A stretch of DNA of 64,000 nucleotides from Euborellia annulipes (Eukaryota; Arthropoda; Insecta; Dermaptera; Anisolabididae), in NCBI GenBank assembly GCA_023213315.1, contig JAKCPI010005022.1:47270-111269 (forward strand). Direction: 5' to 3'. Positions 32,761-44,250 of this stretch are shown here, in pieces. The notes under the pieces are model-generated. The model worked only from the letters and a program-made list of their open reading frames with translations, made no database searches and was not told the origin of the DNA. Within the stretch, counting starts at the first letter, position 1. Every line of letters starts with the position of its first letter. Made by a program: the position numbers and the translations under genes.

Positions 32761-33304
32761 TCGGTTCACTGAATAAAAAAAATAAATCAATTATATTATA
32801 AAATAAATAAATAGATAGACGCTTTGCGAGTTGCCTAAACGAAGGCCATGGACCACTCTCTACTCTACCCGTAGAATATTAATTGCCTCCCACATCAAGT
32901 TGAGTACACCTGAAATGTAAATATTCCTCGAAGCGGTTCTTTTTCTAGTGAACGCTATAATAATAAAAAAAAAAAAAAAAATTTTTGCATTCATTATTGT
33001 TAATAGAGTTCTTTAAATTTGAATGATGACTGCAAGTTGAAATTTGATCTTGGCCGAAAATTTTGACTTTTTTTTTAATGATTCAGATGTTTTAATCAAG
33101 CTTGAGGATTATTTTAATTTGGTTTTCTAGAAAATGCATACAGGGTGGTGTTTAGATCTCTCTTTTGATGAGAGGCGATGCCGTTCTTTTTTTGCTCTCT
33201 CTGTACGTAGTTCTAAGGGAGCGAGCTTATGCAGAGATTCCGGATAATTTTTAAAAATTAGCTGCCCCACTTGCATATTTTTTTTTTTTTATTTAATTTT
33301 TTTT

Positions 33305-33422
33305 TACTTTCTCGTATAGAGAAAGTTATGTAATCGTAAAAAAAATTCGACTTCGAGATTTTGATGTTTCTCCACGTTTTAGACCTCCCTGAGTCCAAAA
33401 ATACCATTTTTGGCATTATGTC

Positions 33423-33504
<82 letters not shown>

Positions 33505-34240
33505 CACGATTGCTTAAAAACCAAAGCAGCTAGATCGATGAAATTTGGTATATGCTCCTTACACTAAAATTGTAGATTTCTATCAACTTTTGGAGTAAAT
33601 ACGTCACTTGGAAGTAGTACTTTACTTAAAAGTTTTTTCAAAAATTTTGAAATTTTTAATTTTTTTGTTATATTATGATAAAATACTCTATTTTAAAAAG
33701 TTTTTATTTATTCTTTGACATTTTTTTCGAAAACTGAATAGTTTTTGAAATAATCACAGAAGAAATAGAAAATATTCGTTAATTTTGATAAAAAATCAAA
33801 ACAAAATCATACAGGTGTCATTAAAATAAGGGTAAATATAAGCAAATTCATTTGTTTATATTTACATGTTTTTTAATGACACCTGTATGATTTTGTTTTG
33901 ATTTTTTATCAAAATTAACGAATATTTTCTATTTCTTCTGTGATTATTTCAAAAACTATTCAGTTTTCGAAAAAATGTCAAAGAATAAATAAAAACTTTT
34001 TAAAATAGAGTATTTTATCATAATATAATAAAAAAATTAAAAATTTCAAAATTTTTGAAAAAACTTTTTAAGTAAAGTACTACTTCCAAGTGACGTATTT
34101 ACTCCAAAAGTTGATAGAAATCTACAATTTTAGTGTAAGGAGCATATACCAAATTTCATCGATCTAGCTGCTTTGGTTTTTAAGCCATCGTGTTCACACA
34201 CACACCCAGACGTAATTCCAAAAGAATATACGAGAAAGTC
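33305..34240. repeat. Giant palindrome, type-2 HINE foldback
   Basis: Two arms of about 345 bp (about 33501-33845 and 33855-34195) are almost exactly complementary, including TAGATCGATGAAATTTGGTA and AATCATACAGGTGTCATTA. Only a few bases separate them at the centre (about 33845). Outer ends carry ACTTTCTCGTATAGAGAAAG and ATATACGAGAAAGTC. A 74-bp (TG)n run (33427-33500) expands the left arm only; the right arm has a short CACACACACACC. The near-identity indicates a young structure or ongoing correction between arms. Confidence 0.85.
33427..33500. repeat. (TG)n microsatellite
   Basis: About 36 uninterrupted TG units. The frames that read CVCVCV or HTHTHT here are artefacts. Confidence 0.97.
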
Positions 34241-34355
34241 TCGGGGAAGTCAATCCCCATATTTTTTTTTTGAATTTGAACATTCAGATGACGAAGCATA
34301 TTAATGTTGTTTAAACTAATGTTATAGGTAATCATTATTAAAAATATTGAATAAA

Positions 34356-34851
34356 AATCTGGTGTGACTGGCGCACAGCACACAACTTTCTCTTACCTTC
34401 GGTAATCGAAAGTTGTGTACTGTGCTTGTCTCACCAGATTTTTTTTGTCGACATGTATTTAGTTTCCGACAGTACGGTACATTCGATTTTCAAGATGTAA
34501 AATTTATAAGTATGGCAAAATATTTATATTTTGTTACCATAGCAACCATAGGAGAAATTCCTATCTTTCCTATGAAGAACAAGAGTAAAGTGGTCTTCAG
34601 AAGATTTCAATCACAAAATGAGAATATACATTTTAAAGAGAATCTAAAAAATAATTGATTTTTGAATTTTTAAAAAAATCGTTGGAGCGAATTTTGAGAA
34701 AATCGAAAAAAAAACTGAAAAAGTGCATCAGTAAAGTACTAGTACTCTTTGGCTGATTTTGTTCAAAAGCTTCGTGTCACGTCCCATGGGGGTGCCTAAC
34801 TTAAATATAAAATTTCAACTTCCTAGCTCTTTTTGTTCTTGAGATATTTTG

Positions 34852-34904
<53 letters not shown>

Positions 34905-35044
34905 CATGTCGCGAAAACCACTTTTTTGGATTCAGGGGACCTCAAAACGTGAAGATCCATCAAAATCTCGACATCGAATTTTTGACATGAAACCAATACT
35001 TTCTCTCTCTATATATTAACATATATATAGAGGTACGAGAAAGT
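34356..35044 (-). repeat. Full-length HINE, first unit of a tandem pair
   Basis: About 689 bp with an X-box variant, GTTACCATAGCAAC (34533-34546), and a (CA)n run of about 44 bp (34857-34900). Its 5' hairpin ends GAGAAAGT and is followed by AAAA and then directly by the 3' foldback of the next HINE. Confidence 0.9.
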
Positions 35045-35048
35045 AAAA

Positions 35049-36044
35049 AATCTGGTGTGACTGGCGCACAGCACACAACTTTCTCTTACCCTTCGGTAAG
35101 AGAAATTTGCGCACTGTGCTGGTCACACCAGATTTTTTGTGTCGAGATATATTTAGTTTCCGATAGCACCTTAGTTTCAAACTTGCATTTTAAATGTTGA
35201 CTGCTTCAAATAAACTATGGTTATTTTTCAAAATTTTAATCTCATATTTGGACATTTTATACACAATATAGATTCGTAAATAAATACAAAATTTCATAAG
35301 AATTGGAAAAAAAAATTTTAAATGCGTAAAAAGTTCCAAAGGGGACCCCCTTTTGAATCGAAATTAACATACAAATCCCTATAGGAAATTAACATTGTTT
35401 CTATGCGAAGATAAGGTAGAAAAATTTAAAACGCGTAGAAAGAGAGAAGATAGTTTTGTGAGAGAGAGAGATATGTTTTCTCCGAAAAAAAAATGGGCGT
35501 TTAAATAATAATTGATTTTTAATCTAATAAAAAGAAAAAGATTTAAATTCGGTTACCATGGCAACCATTTATTTCTCCTATCTTTCCTATGAAGCACAAG
35601 AGTAAAGTGTGCTTCAAACAATTTTGAGGGCAAAACGAGAATATACATTTGAAAGAGCATCTAATAAATAATTGATTTTTGAATTTTAATCAAAATCGTT
35701 AGAGCGAATTTTGAGAAAATCGAAAAAAACTGAAAAAGTACATCAGTAAAGTACTAGTACTTTTTGGCCGATTTTGATTAAAAGCTTATTTTGTCGGTCC
35801 CGGGGGCTGTTTAACTTAAATATAAAATTTCAGCCTCCTAGCTCAATTCCTTCATGCTTAAAATTGAACACACACAGACACACAGACAGACAGACAGACA
35901 GACCATGTCGCGAAAACCACTTTTTTGGATTCAGGGGACCTCAAAACGTGAAGATCCATCAAAATCTCGACATCGAATTTTTGACATGAAACCAATACTT
36001 TCTCTCTATATATATATTACATATATACATAGGTAAGAGAAAGT
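35049..36044 (-). repeat. HINE, second unit of a tandem pair
   Basis: The first 400 bp follow subfamily B (GTTGACTGCTTCAAATAAAC near 35199, as in 12474-13356). After a transition around 35460-35540 the standard blocks follow, with a perfect X-box (35552-35565) and the 5' hairpin. It may be a recombinant of two subfamilies, or a B copy with an internal insertion. Confidence 0.82.
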
Positions 36045-36235
36045 AAAAATGGGCGTTTAATTAATAATTGATTTTTAATTTAAGGTTGTTCGGATAGTAC
36101 ATCGTAAGTCATAATAGAATCTAAATTTTTTTTAAATAAAATTAAAAATTTGAATGCCAAAATTCCTTATTATAATTTAGTCGTGACCTATCATAGTTTA
36201 TAATTGGATTAAGTTAATAATTTAATTACCAAAAA

Positions 36236-36910
36236 AATCTGGTGTGACTGGCGCACAGCACACAACTTTCTCTTACCTTCGGTAATCGAAAGTTGTGTTC
36301 TGTGCTTGTCACACCAGATTTTTTGTGTCGACATGTATTTAGTTCCCGGCAGTAGGGAATATTTGAATTCAGATGTAAAATTTATAAGTATGGGAAAATA
36401 TTTATATTTTGTTACCATGGCAACCATTTCTCCTATCTTTCCTATGAAACACAAGAGTAAAGTGTGCTTCAAACAATTTTGAGGGCAAAACGAGAATATA
36501 CATTTGAAAGAGCATCTAAAAAATAATTGATTTTTGAATTTTAATCAAAATCGTTAGAGCGAATTTTGAGAAAATCGAAAAAAACTGAAAAAGTACATCA
36601 GTAAAGTACTAGTACTCTTTGGCCGATTTTGATTAAAAGCTTATTTTTCCGGTCCCGGGGGTGTTTAACTTAAATATAAAATTTCAGCCTCATAGCGCAA
36701 TTCCTTCATGCTTAAAATTTGACACACACCCACACACCCACACACCCACCCACCCACACACAGACAGACCATGTCGCGAAAACCACTTTTTTGGATTCAG
36801 GGGACCTCAAAACGTGAAGATCCATCAAAATCTCGACATCGAATTTTTGACATGAATCCAATACTTTCTCTCTATATATATATTACATATATACATAGGT
36901 AAGAGAAAGT
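36236..36910 (-). repeat. Full-length HINE repeat
   Basis: About 675 bp, with a perfect X-box at 36411-36424 and microsatellite CACACCCACACACCCACCCA. It is very similar to 56324-56996 in the opposite orientation, suggesting recent amplification. The 80-88 codon frame spanning its X-box is shared among copies but is treated as non-coding. Confidence 0.9.
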
Positions 36911-37995
36911 AAAAATTGTAATTAAATTAATTTGACATAAATAAATGTGCCTGCACCCCCACAAATGGGTTGTGTTAAATAAAGTGTATCATTTAGGGTC
37001 AATATGGCCTAAGATGCAGAAAAAGACATTAAAAAAAAAATTATTTTGTTATGAATTTATTTAAAAAACGGAATCGGCGGCCTCGGGAACCCGACAATGC
37101 CAATTTTTATTGAAATCTAATTATTTTTTTTAGTCCCCCATATTGGTTCGGCCATATTTTTTTTTGGAAAATTAATATAAAATTCAAAATCAGCGACCTA
37201 AAAAAACCCTTGTTTACTGAATTTCAGAGAGATTAAATAACGTTTTCTACTTTTGACCACGCTTTCGGATTTAGAACCACTGTGCGCCCCTTTGAATTTA
37301 ATGTAAAGTAACAATAAAAACAAAAGTGACGTTTCGATTCTAGATTGGAATTATCTTCAGCCTATTTTATTTTCATGGCAATTTTTTGTCCTCTTCTTCC
37401 TGGGCATCCTCTAATTATGAGATGATTTTTTCCCTTTGAATTTTGTTCTTTTATATTTTAGTAAACTCTAATAATTTTTCCTCCTTTGAATACTCATTGC
37501 CCCTCACTTATTTATTGCGCCCCCCCTCCCACTTGGGGGCGATCTCCCCCAGGTTGGGAATCACTGTGCTAGATCTTTACTACCAAGATTCAGGTCTTAC
37601 AAACAACTTATGTGATTTTAATTATGTCTTGGTTCTTAACAAATATGGGGTACAGCTAGCTCTCTGTTGTTCATTTCCCTCCGAATGATTCATTCTTATG
37701 TGATAAGTGGTTTTAGAGTATTTATAAACAAATTAAAAAAACTACTTTTGCATTTGATAAAGTTCAAAATCCATTTGATAAAAACGTAGGCCTCTCTCTG
37801 ATGATTTGTCCTTGAAATCTACTCAATGATTAATTCCAATTTTATTAGGCTAGTTAGTGTTTATTCAAATTGGACATTCTTTCTCGGGCAGATAGTGATC
37901 AAATAATTAATATTAAAGACAATCGTATTATCTTGTTACTAGTTGCCCCACGTGTCTTCAGCGGGCTTCTTGTCTTGTCTCCACTCGTTTTTACT
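36911..37995. other. AT-rich DNA with one hAT-like end and one CTGAAGA motif
   Basis: GTGACGTTTCGATTCTAGAT and GAATTATCTTCAG (37327-37360) give a reverse CTGAAGA...CGAAACGTC core. CCCAGGTTGGGAATCACTG (37548-37567) is a hAT-like terminus without a clear partner. No gene seen. Confidence 0.4.
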
Positions 37996-37999
37996 TTCC

Positions 38000-38385
38000 C
38001 CAATATATATAGAGAGAAAGTATTGGATTCATGTCAAAAATTCGATGTCGAGATTTTGATGGATCTTCACGTTTTGAGGTCCCCTGATTCCAAAAAGTGG
38101 TTTTCGCGACATGGTCTGTCTGTGGGTGGGTGGGTGGGTGTGTGTGTGTGTGTGTGTGTGTTCAATTTTAAGCATGAAGGAATTGAGATAGGAGGTTGAA
38201 ATTGTATATTTAAGTTAGGCTTCCACCTAGGGCGTGAAAATAAGCATTTGATTAAAATCGACCAAAAAGTACTAGTACTTTACTAATTTAGTTTTTCCGT
38301 TTTTTTTTTCGATTTTTTCAAAATTCGCTCCAACAACTTTGATTAAAATTCAAAAATCAATTATTTTGAAATATATAGAGAGAAA
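38000..38385 (+). repeat. HINE 5' half
   Basis: Has the 5' hairpin right arm (GAGAGAAAGTATTGG), all of the first block, the TGGGTGGGTGGG/(TG)n microsatellite and the second block up to AAAAATCAATTATTTTG. It then joins another piece of hairpin, ATATAGAGAGAAAGTATTGG. Confidence 0.82.
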
Positions 38386-38701
38386 GTATTGGATTTCTTT
38401 TTGTTCTGACTCGAATCTCTCTGCGGTGGATCTTTACCTTTTCTTTAGAAGGTCCTCTTTGAATGTGATTTAATTATTTCAATGACAGAAGAGCATAATT
38501 GATAGACTTGAATACTTTCCAATGAATGAATTTAAGAATTTTTATAATTTTTAAACTTCTCTTTTGGGTACACCTACAAGAATTTTATTTAATTGGTGAA
38601 TGTAATAATAATGATTTCTTAAGGCACCATCTAGACATTAATATACAGTATATAGCTAGACTTTTCCATGTCTTCTAAAACTTGTTGTAACCTGTTCACA
38701 G

Positions 38702-38814
38702 GACTAGGCTACCTGGAGCTCATCTCCTGCAAATCGCCAGTACAGGCAGAGATGCCGATCCAAAAAGACCTCGTCTCCACGTCAGTCGACTGCAGATTCA
38801 GGATCTCTCTTCTG
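38702..38814 (+). CDS. Candidate internal coding exon, unknown protein
   Basis: 113 nt bounded by acceptor AACCTGTTCACAG|G and a near-ideal donor CTG|GTGAGTAA. The second frame (from 38703) is open throughout and encodes 37 codons including HLLQIAST and DPKRPRLHVS, ending in LSS plus one base. The third frame is also open (LGYLELISCK...), which weakens the call. Spliced to 50050-50109, the second frame stays open while the third stops within six codons. I do not recognise the protein and found no start codon, so an upstream exon would be needed. Confidence 0.33.
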
Positions 38815-38819
38815 GTGAG

Positions 38820-39955
38820 TAATTCTCTAAAATTTTTTAATCTTTGAGATATTTAAAAGGAGAAAGAAAAGAAATCATTCATATTTATAAATTAAGATTA
38901 AAACACAAATCACCTCAGATTAAAAAATATTTGTTAGTTAATCTTCATGATTTAAAATGTGTCGGACTTTTAAAAATTATTGGGGGGGGGGGGAGGCTAA
39001 ATATAATTGACGTAGGCATGGGGGTAACGTACGGATTAGGTGTTAGAAGTTTTGGCCCTGATTGACCTTTTTAACGATAGTAAAGCGTCTAGGTTTTGTA
39101 GATTATCATTTCAAAAAGAAATAATTAATAGGAACCTTGAAATCGTTGAGTAGTTTGTGGTATTTATAATGATAATACATTGGTAGATTCGATATAAAAT
39201 ATGAAAAAATGTCCTGATAACATTTTTGGGGGGGGGGGGGGGGCTCGAGCCCCTTGGGCCTTCAGCGCCTATGTCTTCACTCCCTGCAGCCCCGTTAGCC
39301 GCTGAATGACTTATTATGTTGCTCTACAAGATATAAAAAAATTTATCTCTAGCTTTTATAAGGCTAGTTTCTGAAATAATTTGGTCATGCGAGAATTGAC
39401 AATTATAGGCTATATCAATATATAGAAGATTAAAAAATGAAATGAAATTTAATCAATTTTATCCTTGTTATTTAAGAACCAAGTGCAAAGAAGATTGTCA
39501 ATGATGACAACCTCTTGACTTAGAGAGCAGACGATATAATTTCATGAATATTACTGTCTTATCTTAATTTTAAAAAACGTCATTTATTGTTTGCTTGTAA
39601 ACAACAAGGCAGAGAGAGAAGCATAAACATAATTAATTAATCTTTAAACTCTAGATTAATTAATATTATATCATACTATAAAAAAAAAACAAAAAAAACT
39701 TATCAATCAAAAATATTATGTAGGCTATATTGTTTACATTTTCGTAAAATTATCAACTAAAAACAAGATTTTCATTTAAAAAAATCTATTATACTAAAAG
39801 CGCAAAAATGGTTTTAGCAAGATAGCAAATAATTTAGCAATAATCTAGCTATATGAGTAGCTAGCTACTACTAAGAGCAAGCCCTAAACTGGCTCACAAT
39901 AAATTATTATAATATCAATAAACACCCAACCAAAAATAAAGAAAAACCACCATAA
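38820..39955. other. AT-rich DNA, nothing recognised
   Basis: Would be intron if the flanking exon call is right. Contains G tracts at 38981-38992 and about 39227-39243 (around 17 G's). Confidence 0.4.
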
Positions 39956-39958
39956 CTC

Positions 39959-40110
39959 AGGGCCGGATCTATTGGGCCCAGTGGGGGCAGGGCATGTGCC
40001 CCGGGCGGCGAAATAGGAAAAGTAGTCCAAAAAACAATATGAAATTAGCTGGTGCGGAATTAGGCTATTGCCACCTCTAGGTAGTGGACTCTAGCCGCCC
40101 CCTCCCCTTC
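39959..40110 (+). mobile_element. hAT-like terminus, single end
   Basis: CAGGGCCGGATCTATTGGGC followed by GTGCCCCGGGCGGCGAAAT resembles the CAGGGCCGG ends of hAT MITEs. No complementary right end was found; a second CAGGGCC start lies at about 40350. Confidence 0.35.
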
Positions 40111-40419
40111 AACCACCCCAACACTGAGAAATACCCTGACACCCTGGTAGACTTCTGATTACCTATACCTTTTCAACATTAAATACTTTAAGAAACGTTT
40201 GAAAAGTGAACATATCGCAATCAAAGGTATCCAAGAAATTAATAAATTGTATTTAACTATATTATGCATAATAAATATATTAGTATTTCAAATTCCCACC
40301 CCCTCTAAGAAACAAGAATTATTCGTGATGGATATATGGTTAGGCCTCTGATGCCAGGGCCTAGCGCGGCAAAATTTTAGAGTCGAAAAAAATTTGAAGT
40401 GGCTGTTTTTCTATAGACA

Positions 40420-40660
40420 GGAGAAGGAGCAGGTGCAGCCAAAAAATAAAAGCCTCCCATTTAATACAAGTCAATGAGACGTTTCGGGTGAATTTTATTT
40501 ACCCATCTTCAGTCCTTCCTACAGAAAGAAATACATATGATATTACAAATTAAAATATTTGGATAACAATACATTTAACAAAATTGTTAAAAATCCCGGA
40601 GTTGGCCAATGGGGCAATACATGTAAATTTATGTATCATATGTCCTGGCGATGTGGGCCA
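40420..40660 (-). repeat. CAGGTGCAGCC repeat with hammerhead-like core
   Basis: GGAGCAGGTGCAGCCAAAAA, AAAGCCTCCCATTTAATAC, GAGACGTTTCGGGTGAATTT and ACCCATCTTCAGTCCTTC are the clearest copy of this family. On the minus strand the core reads CTGAAGATGGGT...ACCCGAAACGTC, with GGGT/ACCC as the inner stem. The tail TATCATATGTCCTGGCGATG is shared with 21880-21900. Confidence 0.65.
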
Positions 40661-41460
40661 TCGTATTTATTTAGTGAGAATGATAAAAAACAACACGTCT
40701 CAATCATAAATATATCTGCATCAACATTTCTCAAAATAATTTTATTTTTACAAATTTCATCCATAAATCAGGTCATTGGCTCCGAAATTAAACGAAATGC
40801 TGTAAGAATTTCTGACTTTGATAGACACATCTGTGCAAAAAATCATTTCTGCATTTTTTCTCATAACAATCTGCATTTTATCCATATCCTGTTATTATTT
40901 ATTTTTTTTAATTAATTAAAAATTTCTTAAAATTCTCTATCTTCTTGGAAGTTTCTTTAGATACCCTTGCTTGGCCCAACAACAAAATTACACTTCCTTA
41001 TCAATAAGGACACTTGAAGCTTCACCGATAACAGACCTTGAAAAACCCCATCAAAACAAAAATAACAAAACAAAGCAAAATTTCAAAAAAGAAAATGGAG
41101 AAGCTAATTATTTTTCTTTTAATCTAAAAAAGAAATAAATAATTTATTCTGACCTATTGGCTTGAATAAATTCTTTATCACGCTACTTTGTTTATATTTT
41201 TCTTTTACGATCAGTCTTTGGAAATCCTTTTTGCTATAGGGCTACTATAGCCAATATCGAGATAAGAAATTAGTATTAAAACAAGTTTATCGAAATTGCT
41301 CGAGTGGTTAATCTTATCGACGATTTACTTACTAGTACAGATAAAATTTTGAAATTTAATTGATAATTTTTGTTGAGGGGCGAATCCTTAATTTTTAATA
41401 GCGAGTTATCTATTCTTTGCACTACGGCCCAGGTGGAAATTAATAATAATTTTATTAATT
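40661..41460. other. AT-rich DNA, nothing recognised
   Basis: No element ends or gene recognised. Confidence 0.4.
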
Positions 41461-41467
41461 CATTAAA

Positions 41468-41707
41468 ATCAATTATCCCACCCAAAGCCCCATGACCTCC
41501 CGTGATTGGAACAAGCTCCCTGCGTCTATCTTTCCCAAAACCTACAATCTTCAGACTTTCAAGTCTAACCTCAACAGGCATCTTCTCGGTTCCCGCAGTT
41601 GAGTTTCCCTTTTATGCTTCTCCTTTTGTTTTTATTTTCTTCCTGGCTGCATGTGACTATTGGTCATTATAGGTCTTCGGACCTTATGCACCCATTCTAA
41701 AAAAAAA
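41468..41707 (+). mobile_element. LINE 3' end: reverse-transcriptase C-terminal tail and 3' UTR
   Basis: An open frame to the TGA at 41600-41602 reads RDWNKLPASIFPKTYNLQ followed by TFKSNLNRHL. This matches the C-terminal tail after the reverse-transcriptase domain of Jockey/CR1/I-type non-LTR elements (pattern R-WN-LP... FK..L...L). A short 3' UTR with hairpin AGGTCTTCGGACCT ends in nine A's at 41707. The catalytic domain is missing by 5' truncation, so the copy is dead. Its tail recurs at 4202-4263. The left limit is uncertain. Confidence 0.7.
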
Positions 41708-41869
41708 GTGGAATTCATCAAAATCTACGGTGGCTAAGCAGTTAAGGGACCCTTCAAGTATTACCGCTAGAGGGGGAGGGGATATCCCATTTGCTTATGT
41801 TTGCTGAAAAGAGTTGCTTATGCCTAATTAGTTGCTTATCCCATAAACAAAAGACAATACGGTTGAAAA

Positions 41870-42058
41870 AATCTGGTGTGACTGACGCACAGCACACAAC
41901 TTTCTCTTACCTTCGGTAATCAAAAGTTGCGTTCTGTGCTTGTCACACCAGATTTTTTGTGTCGACACATATTTAGTTTTCCACCGATATACATGTATTA
42001 GAATTCAAGTTATAAAATTTATAAACATGGAAAATATTTATATTTTGTTATCATGGCA
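41870..42058 (-). repeat. HINE left piece, split near its X-box
   Basis: 3' foldback (AATCTGGTGTGACTGACGCA to GTCACACCAGATT) and the block up to GTTATCATGGCA. The X-box is then interrupted by a 1.8-kb insert and the HINE resumes at about 43877. Confidence 0.82.
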
Positions 42059-43876
42059 TGGGCGTCCGCAGGATTTTTTGCAGGGGGCCCCCGGGCAAGT
42101 CACTTCAAGATAAGTTAAAAAAAACGTACTTTGATATTAATGATGTTATACATCTCTTAGTATTTAAAGCTTTCTCACCGCGGCAAGATTGATGTACCAT
42201 GGGGAACATAAACATTTGCACCCTGAGCCATTTGAAAGACGCCTACTGTTAGGCATCCCAATTGACTCACCACTACATATGCAGTGTCTGTGTGAATTTA
42301 CCTGAGGTCGGGGTTCTGAGGGTCTTTTAGGATAGACCATAAACCACCTCTTTTCAGCAATATAGCGTAGCCTTTTTTTTTATCTCAATATTTAAACTTT
42401 TTTTTTTAATTTCATCTTGTTATTTGGAAAAAAATTAACTTATTTCAAATTTTGAACGAAACTTGCACCCTGAGCCATTTGAAAGACGCCTACTATCCCA
42501 ATTTTTTAATAAAATTTCTCCGATATCTATAGACCTTTACAATAATATCTCGGGCGTTAAAATATTCTTATTAAGAAAAAAATCTGGTGTGACTGATCGC
42601 ACAGCACACAACACTCTCTTTAAGAAAATTTTTTGAAATATTTTTTTTAGGGTATTTATAAATCGTTTTTTTTTTTATTTTTTTTTTTTTAGCTAGAGTA
42701 AATTATCAATATTTTACTTTCTCTTACCCTATATGAAATTTAATTTGTATTATATATCTTAAATATCTAGTCATGGCTTGGGTCCTTTTGGGGGAGGTTT
42801 GAACCCCCCTCCCCCGCTAGGCCTATGAGACAAAATAATATGAACACCGGACATATAGACAATAACGTTATTTATTTATTAATAATGTGTTGAGCCACCA
42901 TTTGCTTGTAGAAATTTTTACAGGTTATTTGGGGGTACTCTAGGATCTATCCAAAGTTTTTGACCTCGAGGACCCTGTACTAACTTGGGGGGAGTGGGAG
43001 AGGGGGTTGCAAAAACCTCAAAATTTTAGAACTTTTTCATTTTTTATTTTGTTTTCTATCTCATAAACTAAACATATTTTGTGCGCCAGAATACAATACA
43101 AAGTTGTAGAGCATTAAATTTGCTAAAACTTCGTTATTAAAACGCGTATTTCGACCCAATATTAACCGAGATACGGTCGATCAAAGTTTCTATTTGTTTT
43201 ACATTTCGAGGAACTTGGTCTAACTTTAATCGGCCGTATCTCGGTTAATATTGGGTCTAAATATTCGATTTATTAACCCAATCTTAGCAAATTTAATGCT
43301 CTACAACTTTATTATGTATTAAAATTCACAAAATATATTTAGTTTCCGAGATATAAGCGAAAAACTGAAAAAAGTCCAAAGTATCTCGAAATGAAAAAAA
43401 AGAAACTTTGATCAGCCGAATCTCGGTTAATATTTGGTCTGAAAATTCGTTTTATCAACCAAATTTTATACTCTTTCTAATTTATTATGGGGGGAGTGCA
43501 CAAAATATGCTTAGTTTGAGAGATATAAGCGAGATACTGAAAAAAGTACACACATTTTGAGTTTTTTTTTGTTTTTCTCCAACCCCTGTAGGCCCTTCGA
43601 ATTAAACAAAAGCAAACATTAAAAGCTAAAAATTGAATTTAAGTTTTTTTTCGGTGTCTAGAAGAGGAATTCGCAAATTCTTTATTTAAAATTTATTTAT
43701 TGTCCAAAGGGATGGTTTATGGTCTATCCTAAAAGACCCTCAGAACCCTAACTCAGGTAAATTCACACAGACAGTGCATATGTAGTGGTGAGTCAATTGG
43801 GCTGCCTAATAGTAGGCGTCTTTCAAATGGCTCAGGGTGCAAATGTTTATGTTCCCCATGGTATACTGAGAAAGGT
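42059..43876. mobile_element. Foldback element of about 1.8 kb inside a HINE
   Basis: Long inverted arms of about 150 bp (42195-42345 and 43714-43862) share TTGCACCCTGAGCCATTTGA and GGTCTTTTAGGATAGACCAT. The interior holds a third partial arm copy (42463-42497), a piece of HINE (42580-42760), the GGGGGTACTCTAGGAT repeat (42905-42980) and diverged internal repeats around CCGAGATACGGTCGATCAAA and CGGCCGTATCTCGGTTAATA (43160-43450). The left edge starts with a hAT-like phrase, GGGCGTCCGCAGG. No transposase frame is seen. It splits a HINE at its X-box. Confidence 0.65.
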
Positions 43877-44250
43877 TTTTTTGTTGCCATGATACAACCA
43901 TTTCTCCTATCTTTCATATGAAGTACAAGAGTAAAGTGGTGTTCAGAAGATTTCAACGGCAAAATGAGAATATACATTTTAAAGAGCATCTAAAAAAATA
44001 GTTGTTTTATGAATTAAAAAAAAAAAAAATCGTTGGAGCAAATTTTTGAGAAAATCGAAAAAAACTGAAAAAGTACATTAGTAAAGTACTAGTACTCTTT
44101 GGATAATTTTGTTCAAAAGCTTCGTGTCAAGTACCATGGGTGTTCCCTTACTGAAATATAAAATTTCAACCTCCTAGCTCTTTCCGTTCTTGAGATATTT
44201 TGTTCACAGACAGACAGACAGTCAGACCATGTCGCAAAAACCACTTTTTT
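43877..44250 (-). repeat. HINE right piece
   Basis: Continues from the split X-box (GTTGCCATGATACAACC, 43883) through the second block and CTCCTAGCTCTTTCCGTTCT to the CAGACAGACAG microsatellite and CATGTCGCAAAAACCAC. It is then truncated; the 5' hairpin is missing. Confidence 0.8.

Noticed and set aside
33258..33567. CVCVCV- and HTHTHT-rich frames
   Set aside because: Direct translation of the (TG)n microsatellite.
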